DNA from: Oenococcus kitaharae DSM 17330
GTDB lineage: Bacteria; Bacillota; Bacilli; Lactobacillales; Lactobacillaceae
Length of the DNA: 64,000 nt
Reading direction: 5' to 3'
Assembly (NCBI RefSeq): GCF_000241055.1
Contig: NZ_CM001398.1
Coordinates: 327,722-391,721 of the forward strand
Below the pieces are notes generated by a model that saw nothing but the letters and a program-made list of their open reading frames with translations, was not told the origin of the DNA and made no database searches. Of this stretch, positions 26,269-35,326 are shown piece after piece. Each line of letters starts with the position of its first letter. Position 1 is the stretch's first letter. Position numbers and translations under genes: made by a program.

Positions 26269-27657
26269 TTAATGAGTTGCTTTTAATTTGGGTAAGACCA
26301 CCTTAAAAACACTGCCCTCCGGATAATTGTCGCTCACAGTAATCTTTCCCTTGAATGCGTCCACGATCCACTTGGCAATCGAAAGTCCAAGGCCAGTACC
26401 GCCTGTATTACGGTTTCCTGATTTTTCTTCCCGGTAAAAACGATCAAAGACATGCCGTTTGGCTTCCTGAGAAATTCCGCGACCCGTGTCAGCCACTTCC
26501 AGGATCAAATTATTTTTATCCCGCCGTGCTTTAAGTGTGATGCTGCCTTTTTCATCTGTATATTTCAATGCGTTATCCAAGAGAATCACAATTAATTGGT
26601 GAACACGCTTATTGTCAAAAGTCATTTGCCCTTTAACGTTGATATCGCTATTGAAAACCTTATTTTCAGACTGCGCAATTTCGGAATACGGCTCAACGAC
26701 TTCATCAATAAATTTCTTTACATCGATGGTTTTAGGATCCAATCTCGACATATTTGAGCCTGTCTTTGCTAATGTCAGCATATCTGAAGTCAATTGATTC
26801 AGACGACGAACCTCAGATAATGACACTACAATGTTTTCAGAAACATCAGCCACTGGTTTGGTTGGCGTACGCAGTAGATTCTCTAACTTATTTTGAATAA
26901 TAGTTAAAGGGGTCCTGAGTTCATGGGCAGCATTATTAACAAAATCTTGTTGCTGTTTCCATGATTGCAAAATGGGTTTCATCACTCTTAAGGTAACTAG
27001 CCAACTGACCACTAACGATAAGACTGCTGCAAACAACAAGCTCCAAAGTAGAACCGATCTAAAAGATTCAATATTCGCCAATTCAGAATCGAAATTATAT
27101 GTGACAGCCGCATAATCAGCTTTGCCCAATAAGATGCTGTCATTTTTTTGATCGTTGTAAACCAAAATCACAGGTTTTCTCAGACGAATCAAACGGACTC
27201 TGAAATAGGACCCTCCTAATTTGACTGCTTGAGTAGTGGAGAAATCACCCATAATTTTTTTATAGAGATTTTCATATGTAAAATAGCGCAGCCCCAAAGA
27301 ATTATAGTTAATGATATTGCCGTCTTTGTCATAATAAATCGTATCCTGCCCGGCAACATCTGGTTGGATAACGCCCACACCTTGCACAGGATTGGTGCCA
27401 GCTGGCGAGTTTTTGCTAGGATCATTGTCGTTACTTTCCCGGCCTGGAATCGTTAATCGTTTGACACCGCTTAATTGAGAGTCTCTTTGGACTCGCATCA
27501 CCATCGTGCTAAGAATTTGATCAAAGTTCTCTTGAACAGAACGCGTATATGTAAAGTAAATGTATCCGCCGACAAAAGAAAAAATCATTAAAAAACCGAT
27601 CGCTTCAAGAAAAAACAATCGCACATATTGTTTTAAATTAATTTTTGCTTTGTTCAT
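26269..27657 (-). CDS. Sensor histidine kinase, CiaH-like
   Basis: The ~462-residue kinase has a membrane segment (~res 18-40), an extracellular domain of ~150 residues containing a degenerate sensor region, a second membrane segment (~res 190-212), the H box NNAAHELRTPLT, N box DNALKYTD, and G boxes DTGRGIS and TGLGLSIAKW. The response regulator upstream closely resembles CiaR, so this is the CiaH partner. The start ATG at 27657 lies inside the end of the regulator gene; an ATG at 27681 is also possible. No strong ribosome site is seen, implying coupling. Confidence 0.85.
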   Translation of the reverse strand: MNKAKINLKQYVRLFFLEAIGFLMIFSFVGGYIYFTYTRSVQENFDQILSTMVMRVQRDSQLSGVKRLTIPGRESNDNDPSKNSPAGTNPVQGVGVIQPDVAGQDTIYYDKDGNIINYNSLGLRYFTYENLYKKIMGDFSTTQAVKLGGSYFRVRLIRLRKPVILVYNDQKNDSILLGKADYAAVTYNFDSELANIESFRSVLLWSLLFAAVLSLVVSWLVTLRVMKPILQSWKQQQDFVNNAAHELRTPLTIIQNKLENLLRTPTKPVADVSENIVVSLSEVRRLNQLTSDMLTLAKTGSNMSRLDPKTIDVKKFIDEVVEPYSEIAQSENKVFNSDINVKGQMTFDNKRVHQLIVILLDNALKYTDEKGSITLKARRDKNNLILEVADTGRGISQEAKRHVFDRFYREEKSGNRNTGGTGLGLSIAKWIVDAFKGKITVSDNYPEGSVFKVVLPKLKATH

Positions 27658-28339
27658 CGTATTCGAGAATAAAACCAACATTTCTTAAAGTTTTTATTAA
27701 GTCATTTTTCCCGACCGATTCCAACTTGCGTCGTAGATTATTCAAATAAATATTAACAACGCTGGTCGTTGTTTCGGAATCAAGTCCCCAGACACGGTCG
27801 AAGATCTGATCTTTAGTGATAATAATATTTTTATTTTTGGCCAAATAAACCAAAATATCATATTCTTTTCCGACCAACTGTACATTTTGCTTACCGACCG
27901 TGACAGTACGGTTAGCTAAGTGTATCGCCAGATCACCAATTTTAATTTTTTTTTCTTCTGTATCGATACCAGCACGCCGCAATAAGGCTTGGACACGAAC
28001 TAGGAGCTCCTCACGATGAAAAGGCTTAGTCAGATAATCATCGGCACCGACTTCAAATCCCTTAACTTTATCATCCACAGAATCCTTAGCAGTCAAGATT
28101 AATACTGGAGTCTCGATATGCGAGTCCCGCATTTCCTTAATAATATCCAATCCATTCATTTCCGGCAGCATCAGATCACAGACGATTAAATCATAAGGCG
28201 CTTCAACCGCTTCGTATTCACCATCCGCACCATTGAAAACCTGTTTGACAGTCGCAATTTCAGAAAGCATGGCAGCGATATCATCGTTAAGTGTCTTATC
28301 ATCTTCAATTAAAAGAATTTTTACAGAACTGTTTGCCAT
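27638..28339 (-). CDS. OmpR-family response regulator, CiaR-like
   Basis: The 233-residue regulator has a receiver domain with acidic pocket EDD, phospho-acceptor in VCDLMLPEMNG and lysine in LTKPF. The winged-helix domain has VGKEYDILVYL and DRVWGLDSETTTSVVNIYLNNLRRKL. From recall, the pattern VFNGADGEYEA...DLMLPEMNG and the WG-DS-TT-SVV segment match streptococcal CiaR closely. CiaRH responds to envelope stress. It is upstream of and overlaps the kinase gene. Confidence 0.87.
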   Translation of the reverse strand: MANSSVKILLIEDDKTLNDDIAAMLSEIATVKQVFNGADGEYEAVEAPYDLIVCDLMLPEMNGLDIIKEMRDSHIETPVLILTAKDSVDDKVKGFEVGADDYLTKPFHREELLVRVQALLRRAGIDTEEKKIKIGDLAIHLANRTVTVGKQNVQLVGKEYDILVYLAKNKNIIITKDQIFDRVWGLDSETTTSVVNIYLNNLRRKLESVGKNDLIKTLRNVGFILEYDEQSKN

Positions 28340-28406
28340 ATTCAGGATTTTGCTCTTTTCCGATTAAATTTACATTAACTCTCCTACCCATTTTACACTG
28401 AGACGA

Positions 28407-28432
28407 AAAAAACGCCTTGATAAGCGTTTTTT
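28407..28432. other. Terminator-like hairpin in the ciaR upstream region
   Basis: AAAAACGC, an 8-nt loop, GCGTTTTT, about 70 bp upstream of ciaR and far from any stop codon. It may end a small RNA or act as an attenuator. The rest of 28340-28761 contains no gene that I can support; its right end holds the promoter region of the CHAP gene. Confidence 0.5.
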
Positions 28433-28701
28433 GGTTTTTCGGGATTATTTATGAAGAGAGTTTTTTTATTTGGAAGGGATAGTTTATTTTTCAGAGAGTG
28501 CTCCGCGGGTGGTTTCCTTTGGAACAAGATTAGTATCGTCGGACCAGATTAAAAGAATATAAAAAGGAAATAAAACGAAAATTAAAGCAGAAGATAGAGG
28601 GCAGAAAAAGTTAATAAAAACGTAAAAAATTCAATTGTTACAAATTTTCTTCTTGTTAATTCTCATTCTTGTATAATACAACCTATGTTAATTCTTCAAA
28701 C

Positions 28702-28718
28702 TGTCACAAATTTGTTAT
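28702..28718 (+). promoter_or_regulatory. Candidate WalR (YycF) box upstream of the CHAP gene
   Basis: TGTCAC-AAATT-TGTTAT fits the direct-repeat consensus TGTWAH-N5-TGTWAH with one mismatch. It lies 44 bp before the CHAP hydrolase start and about 25 bp after a TATAAT box (TGTATAAT near 28676). Confidence 0.45.
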
Positions 28719-28761
28719 CTAAAGACATTTTATCGTAATTTTCATTTGGAAAACTAATCGG

Positions 28762-29421
28762 GTGATCAAAGGGATAAAATATTTCATTAATAAAAAAATA
28801 CTCTTTGCGTTGGCATTATTATCGGCAATCTGTGTATCAGCTAATGCACAAGCAGCCAGCAGCCAAGGCACAACGCAAGTAGCGCCTATCTACTTCGCAT
28901 CGGATAAAAAAGCTGTTAATCAATACCTGCGCAGAGCTAGTGATGCTGCAAGTAAGAAAATAAGAGATCAGCAGCAGGCTAAAGAGCAGGCCGCTAAAAA
29001 GGCCGCCGACGAGAAAAAAGCCGCTGATCAAAAACAGGCTGAGCAAGCAGCGTCTGCACCACGGCAGATAGCGTTTCATAACACAGCTGTAATGAACGGC
29101 AGCAACAATTACGTTTACGGCACTTGCACTTGGTACGTAAAAAATATGCTTCCCTGGGTGCCATCTAGCCTAGGAAACGCTTCTAATTGGGCAGCAAGTG
29201 CAGCTGTACGGGGATATTTAGTCGATAACTCCCCAGCTGCTGGGGCAGTCGTTGTGTTCGCCCCCGGACAAGCAGGAGCTAGTGTTTACGGCCATGTAGG
29301 CGTTGTCCTTTCAAATAATGGTGATGGCAGTATTACAATTTCCGAAGGGAATTTTTCAAGTGCTGGACCAGATATTCGCCGCGTGTATGCTGCAAGCAGC
29401 TATCTTTATATCCACCCCTGA
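28762..29421 (+). CDS. Secreted CHAP-domain peptidoglycan hydrolase
   Basis: The 219-residue protein has a signal peptide (~res 1-31, ending ANAQA), a low-complexity Ala/Lys/Gln-rich helix (~res 65-95) likely to form a coiled coil, and a C-terminal CHAP domain. The catalytic cysteine is in YGTCTWYVK (~res 121) and the histidine in YGHVGVVL. Such proteins (PcsB, SagA, CwlO-like) cut cell-wall cross-bridges or stem peptides during division. The start is a GTG with a weak ribosome site. A WalR-like box upstream suggests control by the WalRK system encoded at 51.6-54.2 kb. Confidence 0.85.
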   Translation: MIKGIKYFINKKILFALALLSAICVSANAQAASSQGTTQVAPIYFASDKKAVNQYLRRASDAASKKIRDQQQAKEQAAKKAADEKKAADQKQAEQAASAPRQIAFHNTAVMNGSNNYVYGTCTWYVKNMLPWVPSSLGNASNWAASAAVRGYLVDNSPAAGAVVVFAPGQAGASVYGHVGVVLSNNGDGSITISEGNFSSAGPDIRRVYAASSYLYIHP

Positions 29422-29434
29422 TAAAAAGCAATTT

Positions 29435-29473
29435 AAAAAAGATCTGCAATCGCAATGATTGCAGATCTTTTTT
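29435..29473. terminator. Bidirectional terminator between CHAP gene and nrdF
   Basis: Perfect 17-bp stem with GATCTGCAATC/GATTGCAGATC core, 5-nt loop, A and T flanks. Confidence 0.93.
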
Positions 29474-29475
29474 AC

Positions 29476-30489
29476 TTAATCCTGGTCCTCAGAATCAAAA
29501 CCGCTTTGCGTCGACTTACCAACTTCATAATCGCTATCAGTCAAATTTTCAACTTCACCCAAGCGATAACCATTACCCACCTGACTGAAGAAATCATGAT
29601 TGGCAGTTGATGTAGAAATACCATTCATAACAACTGGGTTTACATCTTCAGCACCATCAGCAAACATAGGCTCCAAGCCAAGGTTCATTAAAGCTTTATT
29701 GCCGTTATAACGTAGAAATACCATTACATCGTCAAACCAATCAATATCGTCATACAGTTCGTGTGTATAGGCCTCTTCGTTGGCATACAAATCATAAAGC
29801 AGATCATAGGCCCACGCAGTTAAATCCTGCTGTTCTTTTTCTGTCAATTTTTTATAGGCAACTTGAAATTTATAACCAATATAAGTACCGTGGACCGATT
29901 CGTCACGAATAATCAATTTAATGATTTCAGCGACGTTAACCATCTTGTTATGCCCGGCAAAATAGAGTGGCGTATAGAAGCCCGAATAAAACAAAAATGT
30001 TTCCAAAAAGACAGAAGCGATTTTACGTTTTAATGGATTTGGATCATGATAAATTGAGTTGATTTTGTTCGCTTTATATTGCAAACGTTTATTTTGTGAT
30101 GCCCAGTCAAAAATTTCATCAATCTCAACTGGTGTGTCTAATGTTTCAAAGATACTAGAATAACTCTTAGCATGGACTGATTCCATAAATTTAATATTAT
30201 TCAGAACAGCTCTTTCATGCGGCGTAACAGCAGCTTCTAGCAAACTGGCCATACCATCTTGACTTTGCAAGGTATCCAGCATCGTCAAACCACCAAAAAC
30301 ATGATCGTAAAGCCTATGTTCTTTCTTACCAAGCGAACGCCAATCCTTCAAATCGTTAGAAATAGGAATTCGTGTATCCAACCAAAACTGTTCAGTCAGC
30401 TTTTCCCAAGTGGCTTTATCAATTGGGTCGATTACCTTGTTCCAATTGATCGCATCATAGTGTGTAAATTGATTTTTCTCTTCCGACAT
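29476..30489 (-). CDS. nrdF: Class Ib ribonucleotide reductase small subunit
   Basis: The 337-residue ferritin-like radical subunit has WLDTRIPISNDL, an iron/manganese ligand glutamate in the MESVHAKSYS helix, and a second ligand set in the IIRDESVHGTYIG helix. The tyrosyl radical is generated on a dimetal site, in class Ib with the flavodoxin NrdI. It is the third gene of nrdH-E-F with a clear AGAGGT ribosome site. The C-terminal tail is rich in acidic residues, as expected for docking to NrdE. Confidence 0.93.
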   Translation of the reverse strand: MSEEKNQFTHYDAINWNKVIDPIDKATWEKLTEQFWLDTRIPISNDLKDWRSLGKKEHRLYDHVFGGLTMLDTLQSQDGMASLLEAAVTPHERAVLNNIKFMESVHAKSYSSIFETLDTPVEIDEIFDWASQNKRLQYKANKINSIYHDPNPLKRKIASVFLETFLFYSGFYTPLYFAGHNKMVNVAEIIKLIIRDESVHGTYIGYKFQVAYKKLTEKEQQDLTAWAYDLLYDLYANEEAYTHELYDDIDWFDDVMVFLRYNGNKALMNLGLEPMFADGAEDVNPVVMNGISTSTANHDFFSQVGNGYRLGEVENLTDSDYEVGKSTQSGFDSEDQD

Positions 30490-30522
30490 CTCTTACCTCT
30501 AAGTCTATTTTATGCTAGCAAG

Positions 30523-32694
30523 TCAAATGGAACATGATTCGCATTCGTTAACGCCCTGTTCGGTATTGTCATCCGTAAAAGTCCGGATGTAGTAAATTGA
30601 TTTGATCCCCTTGCGAAAAGCGTAATGCCGAAGAATCGTCAGATCGCGCGTGGTCATCTTTTCTGTGTGACCTTTTTTCCAATCATAGATGCCATCAGGA
30701 ATCGTGGAACGCATAAACAAAGTCATTGCCATCCCCTGGTCAATGTGTTCCTGAGCTGCTGCATAGGTGTCAATGACCTTTCTCTGGTCCAGATCGTAAG
30801 CAGAAACATAATAAGGCATCGTTTCGTTATTCAGACCACTGGCTGGATAGAAAACACGCCCCGTCATACCTTCAGCACGGGCCTCAACGCGGGATACGAT
30901 TGGCTGCAGACTAGCAGTTGTGTCATTAACGTAAGAGATGGAACCTGTTGGCGCGACTGCTTGACGGTAAGCATTATACAGACCATCGGTCATGACTGAT
31001 TCCTTTAATTGCTGCCAATCAGCAATCGTGGGGATGTGATAATTAGTAAAGAGGTTCTTAACTTTTTCAGTTTTTGGACCCCAATCTTTGGCTAAATACT
31101 TGTCAAAATAACTGCCATTAGCGTAATCTGATTTCTCAAACTCAAAGAAGGTCTGTTTTCTCTCTTTGGCAATTTTATTAGATGCCAGCAATGTGTAATA
31201 GTTCGTCATCAAAAAGAAAGTGTTGACGAAGTCCAAAGCAATATCATCACCGTAGTAGATCTTATTCTTAGCCAGAAAGGCTGCTAGCCCCATAGCTCCT
31301 AAACCGATCGCGTGTTTCTGCTGATTACCGTTTTGAACCGAAGGAACGACCGAAATATCAGAACTTTCGGACACAAAAGTCAAGGCACGCGTCATCGCTT
31401 CGATTGACTGAGCAAAATCAGGCGTATGCATCATATTATCAATGTTGATAGAACCTAAATTACAAGAAATGTCGGCTCCCAAAAGCGTATATTTCTGTTC
31501 GTTATTAATGTGCGAAATAGTCTGAGTCTGTAAGATCTCCGAGCATAAATTCGAAGAAACAACTTTACCAAAAATAGGATTGGCCTTGTTAACGGTATCC
31601 AAATTAATGATGTAGGGATAACCTGACTCTTGTTGAAGTTTTGAAATCTCCGTCTCTAAAGTACGGGCATCGATCCAGTGTTTGGTAATTCGATCGTCAG
31701 CCACCATGTTGTCATATTCTTTGGTTAAATCGACATAATTAAAAGGCACACCGTAGACTTTTTCAACATCTGCCGGTGAAAAGAGCGCCATCTGCTCGCC
31801 CTTTTCTGTCAATTCATAGAATTTATCCGGTACAGTTAGGCCAAGTGATAAAGTCTTAACACGAATTTTTTCATCCGCATTCTCTTTTTTTGTCGATAAG
31901 AAACGAACAATATCCGGATGAAAGATGGATAAATAGGCAACACCAGCGCCTTGTCGTGCGCCGGCTTGATTACTATATGTAAAGACATCCTCCATCAATT
32001 TCATAATCGGAATCACGCCGGCCGCCATGTTGGCAATGCCCATAAAAGCGGCACCTGCCTCACGAACATTCGACAAGTTAATGCCGACACCGCCGCCGAT
32101 CTTAGATAACTGCATGGCAGAATTAATAACGCGGCCGATCGAATTCATGTCGTCGGTTGTTTGCAAAACAAAACAACTTACCAGCTCGCCACGGCGCGCA
32201 CGACCAGCATTCAAAAAACTAGGTGTCGCCGGTTGGAAACGCTGATGAATCATTTCATCAGCAATGCGCATAGCCAAGGTTTCATTGCCATCGGCGTAAT
32301 AAAGTGCATTGATCGCAATCCGATCCTCATAAGACTCGACGTAATAGTTGCCGTCATTTGTTTTCAGTGCATATTGCGTGTAAAACTTGTAAGCGGCCAT
32401 AAAACTGTGAAACTGGAAATGAACCGCATCCAAAAAGTCATACAGTTTCTCAATAAATGAAAACTGATACTTATTGATGAACGTTGGATCAATAAAATCA
32501 TTTTCAATCAGCCAATCAAAACGCTCTTTAAGCGAAGCAAATTTCAGGCGGTTCGGTTCAACGTTTTCTGTTAAAAATGCTTTGAGTGCTTCTTGGTCTT
32601 TTCCAACTTGAATTGTATTATTCTTCGGGATATTGACCTCATTATTCAAGTCATAATAATGCACTTTTTCAAGATCGATTTCTTTTAACGGCAT
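30523..32694 (-). CDS. nrdE: Class Ib ribonucleoside-diphosphate reductase large subunit
   Basis: The 723-residue catalytic subunit shows PATPSFLNAGR, SCFVLQT, KIGGGVGINLSNVR, the active-site SSNLCSEI loop, NLGSINI and the C-terminal thiol pair in CESCSI that is reduced by NrdH. It reduces all four NDPs. An AGGAGG site precedes the start. Between nrdH and nrdE a small hairpin with a T run (32719-32743) could act as a partial terminator that raises nrdH expression. Confidence 0.95.
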   Translation of the reverse strand: MPLKEIDLEKVHYYDLNNEVNIPKNNTIQVGKDQEALKAFLTENVEPNRLKFASLKERFDWLIENDFIDPTFINKYQFSFIEKLYDFLDAVHFQFHSFMAAYKFYTQYALKTNDGNYYVESYEDRIAINALYYADGNETLAMRIADEMIHQRFQPATPSFLNAGRARRGELVSCFVLQTTDDMNSIGRVINSAMQLSKIGGGVGINLSNVREAGAAFMGIANMAAGVIPIMKLMEDVFTYSNQAGARQGAGVAYLSIFHPDIVRFLSTKKENADEKIRVKTLSLGLTVPDKFYELTEKGEQMALFSPADVEKVYGVPFNYVDLTKEYDNMVADDRITKHWIDARTLETEISKLQQESGYPYIINLDTVNKANPIFGKVVSSNLCSEILQTQTISHINNEQKYTLLGADISCNLGSINIDNMMHTPDFAQSIEAMTRALTFVSESSDISVVPSVQNGNQQKHAIGLGAMGLAAFLAKNKIYYGDDIALDFVNTFFLMTNYYTLLASNKIAKERKQTFFEFEKSDYANGSYFDKYLAKDWGPKTEKVKNLFTNYHIPTIADWQQLKESVMTDGLYNAYRQAVAPTGSISYVNDTTASLQPIVSRVEARAEGMTGRVFYPASGLNNETMPYYVSAYDLDQRKVIDTYAAAQEHIDQGMAMTLFMRSTIPDGIYDWKKGHTEKMTTRDLTILRHYAFRKGIKSIYYIRTFTDDNTEQGVNECESCSI

Positions 32695-32771
32695 AGAATC
32701 CTCCTAGTTATTTTGATTAAAAAACACCGAGAAAAACCCGATGCTTGCCTAGATTATTTTGTAAAAGACAG

Positions 32772-33017
32772 TTAAGCAGCGGCTGAAGAGGCGAGTGCTT
32801 TTTTCAAAACATCCGGACGAAAACCGGAGAAAGCATCAAGACCATCGATTTTGACAACCGGTGTTTGACGATAACCGGCTTCTTTCAACTGAGCAACAAA
32901 TTCTGGATGCTGATCGATGTTGATTTCTCGGAAATCGGCTCCCATTGAAGTCAAAAACTTTTTAGTCATTTTGCACTGGACGCAATCATTTTTTGTATAA
33001 ACCGTAATATCTGTCAT
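32772..33017 (-). CDS. nrdH: Glutaredoxin-like redoxin NrdH
   Basis: The 81-residue glutaredoxin fold has redox motif CVQC (res 12-15), TPVVKID and the FSGFRPD end typical of NrdH. It passes electrons to NrdE. First gene of the nrdHEF operon, with AGGAGG ribosome site. Confidence 0.95.
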   Translation of the reverse strand: MTDITVYTKNDCVQCKMTKKFLTSMGADFREINIDQHPEFVAQLKEAGYRQTPVVKIDGLDAFSGFRPDVLKKALASSAAA

Positions 33018-33062
33018 CTTTTACCTCCTAATGTTTGTTTTTAGCGCCTTTATTTATTGGAT

Positions 33063-33078
33063 GTTTATTAATATAAAC
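33063..33078 (-). promoter_or_regulatory. Inverted repeat upstream of nrdHEF, candidate operator
   Basis: GTTTAT-TAAT-ATAAAC, a perfect 16-bp inverted repeat about 45 bp before nrdH. Its size and A/T-rich centre resemble NrdR boxes, but the sequence is not a clear match to the recalled consensus. Confidence 0.4.
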
Positions 33079-33202
33079 GCCTTGAAAACAAGATACAAGG
33101 GCAATTTCACATGCGAACAAGCGGTCGCTGTCCCAAAAGCTAGAACTGGTGCGGATCGAGCCGAAATATTACAATTTATTATCAGATCGTTGTCTTAAAC
33201 AA

Positions 33203-33269
33203 CTTGCAATAATTTAAAAATTGTTGCAAGCTTAATAGCGTCTAAATGCCTATTTAAGGGCATTTTTGA
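33203..33269 (+). promoter_or_regulatory. Two-hairpin leader before nrdI: palindrome plus terminator-like stem
   Basis: CTTGCAATAATTT and AAATTGTTGCAAG (33203-33230) form a near-perfect 13-bp inverted repeat. It is followed at 33244-33269 by AAATGCC/GGCATTT with a T run. The second looks like an intrinsic terminator about 100 bp before nrdI. Together they could be an attenuator or an operator plus terminator. The rest of 33018-33370 holds no gene. Confidence 0.45.
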
Positions 33270-33370
33270 AAGATTAAGAATATTAAGAAAAGGTAATGTT
33301 AGGATTTTCGTTCAAATATCTGAGAAGAAAAAACCACGGAACGTTATTTCCTGATAAAGAGGTATTTTCC

Positions 33371-33838
33371 ATGAAAAAAGTTCGTGTTTTATATGTGTCT
33401 ATTGAGGGAAATTCACGAAATTTTATGCAGCGTTTAGCAGCCTATGCAAAAACGCAAATACAGGAAAATCCGAACAATGTCGAAATTGAGGCCGTCGAAA
33501 TTAGCGATTCTACTGATTTCGCTGAAGAAAAGGCACCATTTTTTATAAACGTCCCGACTTACCTAGAAGGAGGCACTGGTATCGGACCAGAAATTCACGA
33601 AATTTTTACTAACGCTTTAGGCGACTACCTTGACTACCATGAAAATTACAAAAAACTGCTTGGCGTTTTCGGGTCCGGCAATCGTAACTTTAACGTTCAA
33701 TACGTGCTGACTGCCAAGCGTTATGCAGCCAAGTACAATAAGCCATTACTCTATAGTTACGAATTATCCGGCATTCAATCGGATTTACAAAAATTATACA
33801 CAAGAATAATTGCTAATCTGTCTAAAGCTGGCCAATAA
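33371..33838 (+). CDS. nrdI: Ribonucleotide reductase-activating flavodoxin NrdI
   Basis: The ~155-residue flavodoxin-like protein has the FMN-phosphate loop SIEGNSRNF, NVPTYLEGGTG and the LGVFGSGNRNF motif typical of NrdI. It supplies superoxide/peroxide to assemble the Mn-tyrosyl cofactor of NrdF. The start at 33371 has an AGAGGT site; the longer upstream frame lacks family similarity. Unlike the common nrdHIEF order, nrdI is divergent from nrdHEF here. Confidence 0.9.
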   Translation: MKKVRVLYVSIEGNSRNFMQRLAAYAKTQIQENPNNVEIEAVEISDSTDFAEEKAPFFINVPTYLEGGTGIGPEIHEIFTNALGDYLDYHENYKKLLGVFGSGNRNFNVQYVLTAKRYAAKYNKPLLYSYELSGIQSDLQKLYTRIIANLSKAGQ

Positions 33839-33909
33839 GTGTGTTTTCTGTACTCAAAGCTTGATATAATAGCAATTAGACTATTTAAGAAAGTAGATAT
33901 CAAACATTA

Positions 33910-35295
33910 ATGGACTCCGACCCCTCAATATTAGTTTCAGTGATTGCCTTACTCATTTCCCTTATCTTAGCTGTGATGTTCACACTCACAGAATACTCCC
34001 TTATCCGTTCGCGTCCATCCGCTCTAAAAGCGATTCAAAAAGATCAGAAAAAGCCAAATAAGCGGGTTGCCTTAGCAATTCATATGACAGATCATCTTAA
34101 TGAATATCTGTCGACGGCACAGACTGGCGTTACACTCACTTCATTAATTATCGGGTGGTTGGGTGAAGGCGCGGCTTCCCAATTTTTACAGAATTCCGGC
34201 GTTTTTGCATTTCTGGGCAGGGAAAGTGAATTAGTCGTTTCATCTATCGTTGGTATCCTTATCTTTACCTTTGTGCATGCCGTATTTACCGATTTGGTAC
34301 CAAAGAACATTGCGATTGATGAACCAATCAAGGTATTATTGAGCATCGCGCGTCCAGTGCGTTTTTTTCATGTTGTTCTTTTCCCTTTGATTTGGTTATT
34401 CGACCGTACGGCCGCAGCGGTATCTAATCTACTAGGTTTTAAGACTGCAACTGATGAGGATATTTATTCACCGACCGAGATCATTAGTTTAACGAAAAAT
34501 TCAGCCTTGGCCAGCGACTCTGAGGTTGACGAAGAAGATGCCAACTTTATGCAGCGTGCTTTTGAGATGAATGATAAAGTTGCTAGCGATGTGATGGTAG
34601 ATCGAACTTCCATGAGCGTGATCGACGTTGAAGACAAGATTGCCGATGCTTTAAAGCTCTATCTGGAAGAACAATATTCACGTTTTCCCGTAACGGCTGA
34701 TAATGACAAAGATAAAATCATTGGTTATGCCTATAATTACGATATTGTTCGTCAGGCGAGAATTGACGACCAAGCTAAAGTTTCCACGATCATGCGTGAT
34801 ATCGTTTCTATTCCAGAGAATATGAAGGTTCCTGATGTCATGGACGAAATGAGCGCCCACCGTGTGCCGATGGCAATTGTCATTGATGAATACGGCGGAA
34901 CTTCAGGTATCATTACTGATAAAGACATCTATGAAGAATTGTTCGGTAACTTAAAAGATGAACAAGATGATGAAGATGATGAGATGATTAAAAAACTTGG
35001 TAATAACCGTTATCAAGTGGTTGGCAAGATTTCATTGTATGACTTGGAAGATTTTTTCAAAACTAAAATTCCTGATTTTGATGAAGACGAGGCTGTCACT
35101 TTAACCGGATACATCCAAAATAATTACCCCGATACCAGAAAAGGCGATACCGTAACCGTTGAAAATGATGATTTTCGTTTCGATATCACTGCCAATGATT
35201 ATGAAGATGCCTACATCAATTTTTTCACAGTTAAAAAGATAGAAAAAGAGTACCAGCCAAACGGTGATTTTGAAGAGAAAACAAGCGAAAAATAA
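33910..35295 (+). CDS. CNNM/CBS-domain membrane protein (HlyC/CorC family)
   Basis: The 461-residue protein has an N-terminal CNNM (DUF21) membrane domain with four hydrophobic segments (~res 5-160), a pair of CBS domains (~res 205-335; DVMVDRTSMSVID and VPMAIVIDEYGGTSGIIT) and a C-terminal CorC_HlyC domain. Family members are proposed Mg2+ or Na+/Mg2+ transporters; the old name hemolysin is misleading. A TATAAT box lies upstream near 33866. Confidence 0.9.
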   Translation: MDSDPSILVSVIALLISLILAVMFTLTEYSLIRSRPSALKAIQKDQKKPNKRVALAIHMTDHLNEYLSTAQTGVTLTSLIIGWLGEGAASQFLQNSGVFAFLGRESELVVSSIVGILIFTFVHAVFTDLVPKNIAIDEPIKVLLSIARPVRFFHVVLFPLIWLFDRTAAAVSNLLGFKTATDEDIYSPTEIISLTKNSALASDSEVDEEDANFMQRAFEMNDKVASDVMVDRTSMSVIDVEDKIADALKLYLEEQYSRFPVTADNDKDKIIGYAYNYDIVRQARIDDQAKVSTIMRDIVSIPENMKVPDVMDEMSAHRVPMAIVIDEYGGTSGIITDKDIYEELFGNLKDEQDDEDDEMIKKLGNNRYQVVGKISLYDLEDFFKTKIPDFDEDEAVTLTGYIQNNYPDTRKGDTVTVENDDFRFDITANDYEDAYINFFTVKKIEKEYQPNGDFEEKTSEK

Positions 35296-35326
35296 AAGTC
35301 TGATTTATATCAGGCTTTTATTTTTT
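35291..35326. terminator. Bidirectional terminator between CBS protein and MFS genes
   Basis: AATAAAAG-CTGA and TCAG-CTTTTATT arms with a single-base mismatch, 6-7 nt loop, T run. Confidence 0.8.

Noticed and set aside
28500-28530. Possible T-box (GGGTGG-like sequence)
   Set aside because: The surrounding bases do not match the GGTGG-ACCGCG T-box core, there is no specifier loop, and no aminoacyl-tRNA gene is downstream.
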